Positions 57,939-64,000 of a stretch of DNA of 64,000 bases are shown here, one piece after another. Both the position numbers and the translations under genes were made by a program. The notes under the pieces were generated by a model. It did no database searches, was not told the DNA's origin, and saw only the letters and a program-made list of their open reading frames with translations. The stretch lies in NCBI RefSeq assembly GCF_002198095.1, contig NZ_NHMK01000031.1:18501-82500 (forward strand), in the 5' to 3' direction. The DNA comes from Deinococcus indicus (GTDB lineage Bacteria; Deinococcota; Deinococci; Deinococcales; Deinococcaceae). The first letter of the stretch is position 1. Each line of letters begins with the position of its first letter.

Positions 57939-60029
57939 ATGGATCGGATTGCTCCGCTCGCCAAAATTCTGGCGGAAGCGAACGGGATTGACTGGCAGAA
58001 ACTCGACGGGACCGGAAGCGGCGGCATGATCGTCGAACAGGACATCCTGAATTACCTGTCGCGCGTCATGAGTGGCGAGGAAGACCCGCCCAGCACGCCC
58101 GTGGACCCCACCCCCGCCGACTGGACCGGTGACGAGATCCCCAGCGCGGACATGCTGAACAAGGCCGGCATGAACGCCGACATGCTCAGCCGCGCCGGCG
58201 TGGACACCGACATCACCGCGTTCGTCGAGCAGGCCCGCACGGCGGTGTCCCCGCAGGTGCCGGCCACCCCGACCGGCAGCAGCCTGGAAGACGAGGACCT
58301 GGAATTCGAGCTGGAGGACGAGGAGAGCGCCGCCCAGCCGGTCGCCGCCGCCCCCGAACCCACCATGCCCGAACCCACCTTGCCCGAGCCGGCCCTGCCC
58401 GACCCCATCCCCGCCACGCCCGAGCCCACCGTCAACGCTCCGGCTTTCGCGGCGACGGAACCGGCCGCGCCGCAGCCCGCCGCGACCGCCGGAGGCTGGA
58501 ACTGGGGAACGCCCACCCCCGGCCACACGCCCGACCCCGCCCCGGCCCACCTGCCGGAAGGCGCGGCGGCCGACGTGCCCGTCGTGATGCCCCCGCCCGT
58601 GTTCACGCCCGCCCCGGACGTGACCCACGAGGCCGCGCAATCCGACGTTCCGCAGATCGCAGCGCCGCAGCTGGAAGTTCCGCAGATGGAGGCGCCGCAG
58701 CCCGCGGCCGAACCCGCCCCGGCCCCCGTGGCCGAGGCCGCCGCCGCGACCGGACTGGCCGCCGGCCTGGGCAGCCTGCTGTCCCGCCTGTACCAGAAGC
58801 CGGCGCCCGAGGCGACCCCCGTGACGCCGGAATCCGTCGCCACCCAGCCGGCCGAGGTCGCGGCGACTGCACCCGAGCCAGCTGCACCCGAGCCGGTCGA
58901 GTCTGAGCCGGTCGAGCCCGCTCCCGTGGTGGCGGAACCCGTCGCCGCCGAGGAGACTGCTGCCGATGCCGCGCCCGCCTGGACGGACGGCCGCCAGGAG
59001 CAGGACCAGGCCTGGGCCGAACCCGCCGCGACGGCGCAGGCCCCCGAGCCGGAGGCCCTGGAACCGGAAGTGTCGGAGCCGGAGGTGCTGGAGTCCGCAA
59101 CGGCCGAACCGGTCGAGGCCGCCACCGACAGCGCCGAGATCACCGGCAGCACCGGAATGACGGACACCGACGAGGCGTTCGTGGAGGCCCCGCAGGCCGA
59201 TCTGCCCGTCGAGGAGACCGCCCCGGCAGAGCCCGCGATCACAGCCGAGCCTGAGAGTGCCCCCGAGCCCGAGATCGCCCCTGAACCCGACATCGCTGCC
59301 GAGCCCGAGGTCGCGGCCGTGGCCGACGTGTCGGAACCGGAAGTGACGGAGCCGGAAGTCGCCCCGGAGCCCGAGTTGGCCGAACCGGAAGCGACCGAGC
59401 CCGAGTTGGCCGAGCCGGAAGTGGCCGCTCCCGAGGTGACGGAACCCGAGGACGCCCGGACGGACGTGCCTGCCGCAGCGCAGGAAGTTCCGCAGGACGC
59501 TGCGGAAGAGGAAGCGCCCGTGCTGGTCGCGCCGGTCAGCGCGGTGGTCCACACGCCCGCAGCCGCTCCGGCGAACGCCGTGTGGTTCGGTGCGTACCTG
59601 CGCCGTGACGCCGACGTGGCCGCGCTGCGCGACCTGCAACGTCAGGTGAGTGCCGCGCTGGAACAGGACCTGCCGCTGGGTCTGCTGGTGGCCCGCGCCG
59701 CGCAGCGTCACGCCGACACCCTGGGGCTGGGCAGCGTGGCCGTGCAGGGCGACACGCACGCCCAGACGGTCGGGACCGGCAGCCTGCGCGACGCGCTGGC
59801 GCAGCTGGGCACCGCGCAGGACGGCACCCCGGACCTGCTGGTCGTGGACGCCGGCGCGCACGGCCTGGACGACCTGCACTTCCCGCACACCCTGACCCTC
59901 AGCGTCGGTCGCGTGCAGGACGGCCGCGCCGCCCTGACCCTGAACGGCGACGTGAACCCCGCCCACGCCGCGCACTTCCTGGCGCAGGTGGCCGGGACGC
60001 TGGAACAGCCCATCCTGCTGGTGCTGTAA
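57939..60029 (+). CDS. Pseudo-E2: peripheral-subunit-binding domain, long acidic linker, degenerate acyltransferase domain
   Basis: A 696-residue protein. Residues 3-43 form an E3/E1-binding (PSBD) domain: RIAPLAKILAEANGIDWQKL then GTGSGGMIVEQDILNYL. Residues about 44-545 are a low-complexity, acidic Pro/Glu/Ala/Thr linker with recurring EPExxEPE units. Residues 548-696 resemble the C-terminal half of the 2-oxoacid dehydrogenase acyltransferase core (DLLVVDAGAHGLDDL, LTLSVGRV, HAAHFLAQVAGTLEQPILLVL), but the catalytic HxxxDG is absent and no lipoyl domain exists. It may tether E3 or E1 as a scaffold. AAGGGGG precedes the ATG; a 21-bp terminator follows. Confidence 0.82.
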   Translation: MDRIAPLAKILAEANGIDWQKLDGTGSGGMIVEQDILNYLSRVMSGEEDPPSTPVDPTPADWTGDEIPSADMLNKAGMNADMLSRAGVDTDITAFVEQARTAVSPQVPATPTGSSLEDEDLEFELEDEESAAQPVAAAPEPTMPEPTLPEPALPDPIPATPEPTVNAPAFAATEPAAPQPAATAGGWNWGTPTPGHTPDPAPAHLPEGAAADVPVVMPPPVFTPAPDVTHEAAQSDVPQIAAPQLEVPQMEAPQPAAEPAPAPVAEAAAATGLAAGLGSLLSRLYQKPAPEATPVTPESVATQPAEVAATAPEPAAPEPVESEPVEPAPVVAEPVAAEETAADAAPAWTDGRQEQDQAWAEPAATAQAPEPEALEPEVSEPEVLESATAEPVEAATDSAEITGSTGMTDTDEAFVEAPQADLPVEETAPAEPAITAEPESAPEPEIAPEPDIAAEPEVAAVADVSEPEVTEPEVAPEPELAEPEATEPELAEPEVAAPEVTEPEDARTDVPAAAQEVPQDAAEEEAPVLVAPVSAVVHTPAAAPANAVWFGAYLRRDADVAALRDLQRQVSAALEQDLPLGLLVARAAQRHADTLGLGSVAVQGDTHAQTVGTGSLRDALAQLGTAQDGTPDLLVVDAGAHGLDDLHFPHTLTLSVGRVQDGRAALTLNGDVNPAHAAHFLAQVAGTLEQPILLVL

Positions 60030-60036
60030 GCGAGCG

Positions 60037-60087
60037 CACGACGAAAAAGAACCGCCCCACGTTACGGGGCGGTTCTTTTTCGTCGTG
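60037..60087. terminator. Bidirectional terminator, 22-bp perfect stem
   Basis: Arms 60037-60058 and 60066-60087, 7-nt loop. GAAAAAGAAC on one side and GTTCTTTTTC on the other supply a T-tract for both transcripts, between the convergent pseudo-E2 and siroheme-decarboxylase-like genes. Confidence 0.92.
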
Positions 60088-60129
60088 TCCGGTCAGAGAG
60101 AGGCATCCATCCCCTCTCCGCCCTCCTGG

Positions 60130-61188
60130 TCAGGCCTCGGTGCCAAGGTTCTGCCGCGCCCAGTCGTAGAATTCCGGTTTGTAGAACTCCAGGCGGACCT
60201 TCTTGTATTCCTTGGTGGAGTACAGGATGGCGTGGTCGACGCCCTGCGCGACTTCCTGTTCGATGGCGCTGATCTTGCCGAAGGCTTCTTCCTTGCTGCG
60301 GCCGTGAACCATCGTGAAGATGGTGTAGGGCCATTCGGGGTAGGTGGGGCGCAGATAGCAGTGCGAGACGGCCTTGAATTCGGCCATCTGGCGGCCGACC
60401 TCGGCCACATTCTCCTGCGGGACGGCCCAGACGCCCATGGCGTTGAAGGTGAAGCCGGCCTTCTGGTGGCGGAACACGGCGGACACGCGGCGCAGCGCGC
60501 CGGCAGCCTTCATCTTCTCGGCGTGCGCGGCGACTTCCTCGATGCTCAGGCCCAGGGCGGCGCAGGCGTCGGCGTAGGGTTCCTCGGTGACGGGCAGGTC
60601 CTTCTGGAATTCCGTGACGAAGGCCCGGTCGAGGTCGGTGACTGCGTAGCCGATGTTGCGCTGCTCGCTGGTGTACTGGGGTTTGGCCTTGGCGTTCCAG
60701 TCTTCCTTGCCGGTCATGTCGAATTCCACGCCGATCTTGAACAGGTGCAGGGTGGGCATCAGGCGGGTCAGGCGCGCGCCGCTGAGTTCGTGGAGTTTCT
60801 GCACGTGCGCCTCGAGGTCACTTTCGGGCGGCACGGCGATGGTGTACCAGAGGTTGAAGTCGTGGTTGCGTTTGTAGTTGTGGCTGACGCCGGGGTGGGC
60901 GTTGACGATCTCGGCGCCGGCGTCGAGCTGGTCCTCGTCGTGCACGGCGGCCACGAGGCTGCTCTGGTAGCCCAGGGTGCGGGTGTCGAAGATGGCGCTG
61001 ACCTGCCGCAGCACGCCCTCGGCCTTCACTTCACGCAGGATGCTCAGGGCCTCGGCTTCGGTCAGGCCGACGTCCTGCGCGATGACGGCGTAGGGGCGCC
61101 GGGTGATGGGGATGTCGCGTTGGATGCGGTTCAGGAGCTGCTCGCGTGGCGTGGGGGCAGGCTTGGGCGCGGCGGCGGGTGCGGTCAT
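60130..61188 (-). CDS. Fused AhbA-AhbB (siroheme decarboxylase)-like protein
   Basis: A 352-residue protein with two Lrp/AsnC-like halves, each a winged helix plus RAM-type domain. Half one: LRQVSAIFDTRTLGYQSSLVA and NAHPGVSHNYKRNHDFNLWYT, as in AhbA/NirD-like subunits. Half two: LRRVSAVFRHQKAGFTFNAMG and CYLRPTYPEWPYTIFTMVHG, as in AhbB/NirL-like subunits. Known AhbAB complexes decarboxylate siroheme to didecarboxysiroheme; here both are on one chain. It might instead be a regulator, as many databases would label it. ATG at 61188 has TATTGT 6 nt upstream. Confidence 0.82.
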   Translation of the reverse strand: MTAPAAAPKPAPTPREQLLNRIQRDIPITRRPYAVIAQDVGLTEAEALSILREVKAEGVLRQVSAIFDTRTLGYQSSLVAAVHDEDQLDAGAEIVNAHPGVSHNYKRNHDFNLWYTIAVPPESDLEAHVQKLHELSGARLTRLMPTLHLFKIGVEFDMTGKEDWNAKAKPQYTSEQRNIGYAVTDLDRAFVTEFQKDLPVTEEPYADACAALGLSIEEVAAHAEKMKAAGALRRVSAVFRHQKAGFTFNAMGVWAVPQENVAEVGRQMAEFKAVSHCYLRPTYPEWPYTIFTMVHGRSKEEAFGKISAIEQEVAQGVDHAILYSTKEYKKVRLEFYKPEFYDWARQNLGTEA

Positions 61189-61194
61189 GTCTGC

Positions 61195-61200
61195 ACAATA
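61195..61200 (-). promoter_or_regulatory. -10 box TATTGT for the AhbA-AhbB-like gene
   Basis: Six nucleotides before the ATG at 61188 on the minus strand; divergent from the RAM-domain gene 95 nt away. Confidence 0.5.
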
Positions 61201-61283
61201 CGCGCCGGCGGGGCGGCGGAACGTCCCCGAACGACCGGTCAGGCGGGTGCGGTGGGGGCCGGTGTGGGCGCACAATGGCGGGT

Positions 61284-61577
61284 ATGGTAACGGCGATCGT
61301 GATGGTGCAGGCAGAGCGGCAGCGGGTGCAGGAGACGGCCGAGGCGCTGGCGGGCGTGCCCGGCGTGCGTGAGGTGTACTCGGTGACGGGCGAGTGGGAC
61401 ATCGTGGCGATCCTGAAAATCGCCCGCTACGAGGACCTGGATGACGTGGTGACCGGGCATCTGCGCAAGGTGGAGGGCATCACGCGCACGCAGACGATGC
61501 TGGCGTTCCGCACGTACAACGAGGCGCTGCTGGATCAGGGCTTCGGGGTGGGCCTGGACGAGAGCCAGAACCGCTGA
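61284..61577 (+). CDS. Stand-alone RAM (AsnC/Lrp ligand-binding) domain protein
   Basis: A 97-residue protein consisting of a single RAM domain: ALAGVPGVREVYSVTGEWDIVAILKIARYEDLDDVV, then LRKVEGITRTQTMLAFRTY. No DNA-binding helix is present. Stand-alone RAM proteins bind amino acids or partner with full-length Lrp proteins; here the divergent neighbour has two Lrp-like halves. ATG at 61284 has CACAAT 7 nt upstream; earlier in-frame starts have no homology. Confidence 0.85.
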   Translation: MVTAIVMVQAERQRVQETAEALAGVPGVREVYSVTGEWDIVAILKIARYEDLDDVVTGHLRKVEGITRTQTMLAFRTYNEALLDQGFGVGLDESQNR

Positions 61578-61682
61578 CTGCCCCGGCTGCCCGTCTGGGG
61601 GCGGGTTTAAGAAGTCTTTAGAAGTCTCTGGAGGCCGGTGGGTTTTGTGACCTGCCCTACCTGTGCGGCCCGGGGCGGCGGG

Positions 61683-61688
61683 TACGTT
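61683..61688 (+). promoter_or_regulatory. -10 box TACGTT for the osmoprotectant transporter operon
   Basis: Six nucleotides before the ATG at 61695; it supports this start over one 57 nt upstream. Confidence 0.45.
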
Positions 61689-61694
61689 GACCGC

Positions 61695-62609
61695 ATGACC
61701 CGCACCCTTCTGCTGCCGGCCCTTCTTCTGGGCGCCGCCCTGTCCGGCGCTGCCGCCGCGAAGCCCATCGTGGTCGGGAGCAAACTCGACCCCGAGGCGC
61801 AGATCCTGGGGCAGATGATCGTCCTGACCCTCAAGAACGCGGGCCTGGACGTGACTGACCGCACGAACCTGGGGGATACCGGCGTGAACCGCAAGGCGCT
61901 GCTGGCGGGCGAGATCGACGTGTACCCCGAGTACACGGGCAACGCGGTGTACCTGTTCCCGAAGGCGAAGATCACGGCCAAGCAGGCGGGGAACACCGGC
62001 ACCATCTACGGGCTGGCGCGGCAGTTGGACAGCCGGAACGGCGTGACGTGGCTCAAGCCGGCCGCCGTGAACAACACCTGGGTGATCGCGGTGCCCGAAG
62101 CGCTGGCGAAAAGCGCGCGGCTGAACACGGTCGCGGACCTCGCCCGTTACGTGAATGGCGGCGGGAAACTGAAACTGGCGGGCAGCCCGGAGTTCTTCAA
62201 CCGTCCCGACACCATGCCGGCCTTCGAGGAAGCGTACGGCTTCAAGCTGAAGGCCGATCAGAAGCTGATCCTGGCGGGGGCCACGCCGCCCCAGACGCAG
62301 CAGGCCGCCGCGAACGGCACGAACGGCGTGAACGCCGCGATGGCCTACGGCACGGACGGCACGCTGGCGGCGCTGAAGATGGTGGCCCTGAAGGACCCCA
62401 AGGGCGCGCAGGCGGTGTACCAGCCGTCCCCGATCATCCGCACGGCGACCCTGAAAGCCAACCCGCAGATTGAGGCGCTGCTGAACAGGACCTTTGCCAC
62501 GCTGTCGCAGTCCACCATGCAGGGCCTGAACGCCAAGGTGGCCCTGGAGGGCCGCACGGCGCAGGCGGTGGCGCAGGAGTACCTGAAGGCCAAGGGCCTG
62601 ATCAAGTAA
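61695..62609 (+). CDS. Osmoprotectant (glycine betaine/choline-type) ABC transporter substrate-binding protein
   Basis: Periplasmic receptor of an OpuC/OsmF/YehZ-type importer. The 304 residues start with a signal peptide (LLLPALLLGAALSGAAAAK) without a lipobox Cys. Family blocks: IVVGSKLDPEAQILGQMI, LGDTGVNRKALLAGEIDVYPEYTGNA near 60 (the ligand Tyr region) and the C-terminal LNRTFATLSQSTMQGLNAKVALEGR. Ligand specificity cannot be told. First gene of a binding protein, permease, ATPase order; 103 nt without features separate it from the permease. Confidence 0.92.
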   Translation: MTRTLLLPALLLGAALSGAAAAKPIVVGSKLDPEAQILGQMIVLTLKNAGLDVTDRTNLGDTGVNRKALLAGEIDVYPEYTGNAVYLFPKAKITAKQAGNTGTIYGLARQLDSRNGVTWLKPAAVNNTWVIAVPEALAKSARLNTVADLARYVNGGGKLKLAGSPEFFNRPDTMPAFEEAYGFKLKADQKLILAGATPPQTQQAAANGTNGVNAAMAYGTDGTLAALKMVALKDPKGAQAVYQPSPIIRTATLKANPQIEALLNRTFATLSQSTMQGLNAKVALEGRTAQAVAQEYLKAKGLIK

Positions 62610-62712
62610 GCGCCGTGACTGGAGACTCTGCGCCTGGGGGCGCTGCACTGGGGCGGGCCGGACGGAGCGTCTTTCCGCGCTGGGACTTTCCCCACCCGCA
62701 GGCGGGCCGTCC

Positions 62713-63909
62713 GTGAGTGATCCGGCGGGCAAGGAGGTGGGAGCCGAGAGGCTGCCTGCCCCTTCTGCTGCGGGCCGGTCGGGGGCGCGCGGGGACGTTC
62801 AGGCGGTCCTGGCCCTGGCGGCCCTGCCCATGCTGGCGGGCGCGTGGTTGCCGTGGGTGCTGCTGCGGCCCAACCGTCTGGCGCCGGGCGAGTACCTGCG
62901 GCTGCCGCCCGTGTGGGTGGCCACGCTGCTGGTGCTGGCGCTGCTTCCACTGGCGGCGGCCCGCTGGCGGTCGGCGCTGACCTGGGTGCCGGCCACGCTG
63001 GCACTGCTGCTGGCCGTGTGGTTACTGGGCACGCGCACGGGCGCGGCGCTGGTCGGTCAGGCGGAGTTCGCGCGGGCCAGTGCCGCCAGCGGCGCGTGGC
63101 TGACCCTGCTGGGGGCGGGCGTGGCCGTGTACGGCGCGCGGTTGTGCGGCGGTCCACGCGTGGCCGGGTGGGCGTGGTTGCCGGGGCTGGCGGCGCTGCT
63201 GCTGACCGGCACCCTGGCGGACTGGTCCGTGCTGGTCGAGGGCCGCAGCGAGGGGCCGCGCTGGGTGCAGGAACTCGCGCAGCACCTGCGGCTGGTGGGC
63301 ACGGCGCTGGGGCTGGCGCTCCTGATCGGGGCGCCGCTGGCCGTGTGGGCGTCCGGGCGCGAACGGGTGGCGGGCGCGGTACTGGGCGCCGCGAACGCCG
63401 TTCAGACCATTCCCAGTCTGGCGCTGCTGGGCCTGCTGATCGCGCCGCTCTCGGCGCTGGCGAACGCCTTCCCGGCCCTGCGTGAGGCGGGGGTCAGCGG
63501 CATCGGGGTCGCCCCGGCCCTGAGTGCCATGACGCTGTACGCGCTGCTGCCGGTGCTGCGCAACGGTGTGGTGGCGCTGCGGAGCGTGCCGGCCGGCGCG
63601 GTGGACGCGGCGCGCGGCATGGGCATGACCGCCTCGCAACGCTTCTGGCGGGTGCAGCTGCCGCTGGCGCTGCCGGTGTGGCTCAGCGGGGTGCGGCAGG
63701 CGGCGGTGCTGCTGGTGGGCGTGGCGGCCGTCGCGGCGCTGATCGGGGCGGGCGGGCTGGGCACGTACATCTTCAAGGGTCTCCAGAGTGCCGCGACCGA
63801 CCTGATCCTGCTGGGCGCCGTGCCGGCGGCGCTGCTGGCCGTGGCGGTCGACGCGGCGCTGCGCGGCCTGGAGACCCTGCTCGCACGGCGCCTGGGGAGG
63901 GCCGCATGA
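62713..63909 (+). CDS. Osmoprotectant ABC transporter permease
   Basis: A 398-residue OpuB/YehY-type permease. The N-terminal 190 residues add several TM helices ahead of the standard core, as in YehY. The core has GTALGLALLIGAPLAVWASG near 200, IPSLALLGLLIAPL near 233 and the ATPase-contact EAA-type loop VDAARGMGMTASQRFWRVQLPLALPVWLSGVRQA near 297. Start is GTG at 62713. The stop overlaps the ATPase gene by ATGA. Confidence 0.9.
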   Translation: MSDPAGKEVGAERLPAPSAAGRSGARGDVQAVLALAALPMLAGAWLPWVLLRPNRLAPGEYLRLPPVWVATLLVLALLPLAAARWRSALTWVPATLALLLAVWLLGTRTGAALVGQAEFARASAASGAWLTLLGAGVAVYGARLCGGPRVAGWAWLPGLAALLLTGTLADWSVLVEGRSEGPRWVQELAQHLRLVGTALGLALLIGAPLAVWASGRERVAGAVLGAANAVQTIPSLALLGLLIAPLSALANAFPALREAGVSGIGVAPALSAMTLYALLPVLRNGVVALRSVPAGAVDAARGMGMTASQRFWRVQLPLALPVWLSGVRQAAVLLVGVAAVAALIGAGGLGTYIFKGLQSAATDLILLGAVPAALLAVAVDAALRGLETLLARRLGRAA

Positions 63910-64000
63910 TCGAACTGCATCACCTTGAAAAACGTTTCGGCGATTCGTTCGCCGTGCAGGACCTGAACCTCACCTTCCCGGACGGGGAACTCACGGCGCT
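63906..64000 (+). CDS. ABC transporter ATPase, N-terminus only (runs off window)
   Basis: Only 31 codons are visible: MIELHHLEKRFGDSFAVQDL then NLTFPDGELTA, the start of an importer-type ABC ATPase with the A-loop aromatic in KRFGDSF. The Walker A lies outside. The ATGA overlap with the permease marks it as the energising subunit of the same osmoprotectant transporter. Confidence 0.85.
   Translation, partial: MIELHHLEKRFGDSFAVQDLNLTFPDGELTA

Noticed and set aside
58000..59500. Tandem DNA repeats or CRISPR-like array
   Set aside because: The periodicity is that of EPE-type codons inside a continuous coding frame, with unequal units and no spacers.
57909..59975. A 688-codon Gly/Arg-rich frame antisense to the pseudo-E2
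   Set aside because: It is the complement of the Pro/Glu linker; repetitive GRG/FRFG composition arises from the linker repeats, and the PSBD on the other strand is real.

Overview
The window comes from a high-GC Deinococcus chromosome. The organism call rests on marker content seen in the sequence: an archaeal/vacuolar-type ATPase operon in the Thermus-Deinococcus gene order, an HU protein with a long Lys/Ala-rich N-terminal tail, an expanded DinB-like family, a CsaB homologue next to a DUF5693 membrane protein, and a protein resembling the Deinococcus repair factor DdrA. No transposase, prophage gene, CRISPR array or rRNA was seen. Most of the window is ordinary core chromosome.

Layout. 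0-2.6 kb: the end of a stand-alone FtsH-ectodomain-like protein, then ftsH. 2.6-6.3 kb: four consecutive DinB-fold genes, divergent from a WYL-domain regulator that is coupled to an Fe-S/CDGSH protein. 6.4-12.1 kb: pyrimidine phosphorylase, an FtsB/DivIC-like protein, a thioesterase pair, ROK glucokinase, an HD hydrolase and a family III CoA-transferase. 12.4-21.1 kb: nine V-ATPase genes on the minus strand (transcribed G/H-I-K-E-C-F-A-B-D). 21.5-23.2 kb: glnK-amtB behind a clear sigma-A promoter. 23.6-28.7 kb: DUF4126, M42 peptidase, pth, hypotheticals, hup and an E1-like enzyme. 28.7-31.4 kb: a degenerate PlsY paralogue coupled to a large TPR membrane protein. 31.5-35 kb: ubiX, ispD-ispE and an MFS transporter. 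35.7-39.7 kb: penicillin-acylase-type hydrolase, a DdrA/Rad52-like protein and a metallophosphoesterase. 39.7-42.5 kb: tRNA-Asp, tRNA-Phe, then the preQ0/preQ1 genes queF-queD-queE-queC. 42.5-49.5 kb: agmatine deiminase and N-carbamoylputrescine amidase (agmatine to putrescine) flanking acetyltransferase, VOC, DsbA-like and threonine synthase genes. 49.6-53.9 kb: HTH regulator divergent from a cytochrome P450, truA, csaB. 53.9-57.6 kb: DUF5693, uridine kinase and a Leu-dehydrogenase-like protein lacking the catalytic lysine. 57.9-61.6 kb: a pseudo-E2 with a very long acidic linker, a fused siroheme-decarboxylase-like protein and a stand-alone RAM domain. 61.7-64 kb: an osmoprotectant ABC transporter, cut by the window end.

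Three genome-wide habits stand out. First, many genes have a TANNNT -10 box 5-8 nt before the start codon, so their mRNAs should be leaderless; this decides several start codons here. Second, genes within operons commonly overlap by ATGA or GTGA. Third, a 133-160 bp interspersed palindromic repeat with terminal inverted repeats (ATACGGACTCCG / CGGAATCCGTAT) occurs six times plus one remnant, almost always touching a stop codon; in one gene it supplies the last codons.

The most promising leads are the DdrA/Rad52-like protein (38251-38850), the pseudo-E2 (57939-60029), the fused AhbA-AhbB-like protein (60130-61188), the lysine-less dehydrogenase (56564-57628), the PlsY-like/TPR pair (28742-31437), the DinB array with its WYL regulator, and the repeat family.
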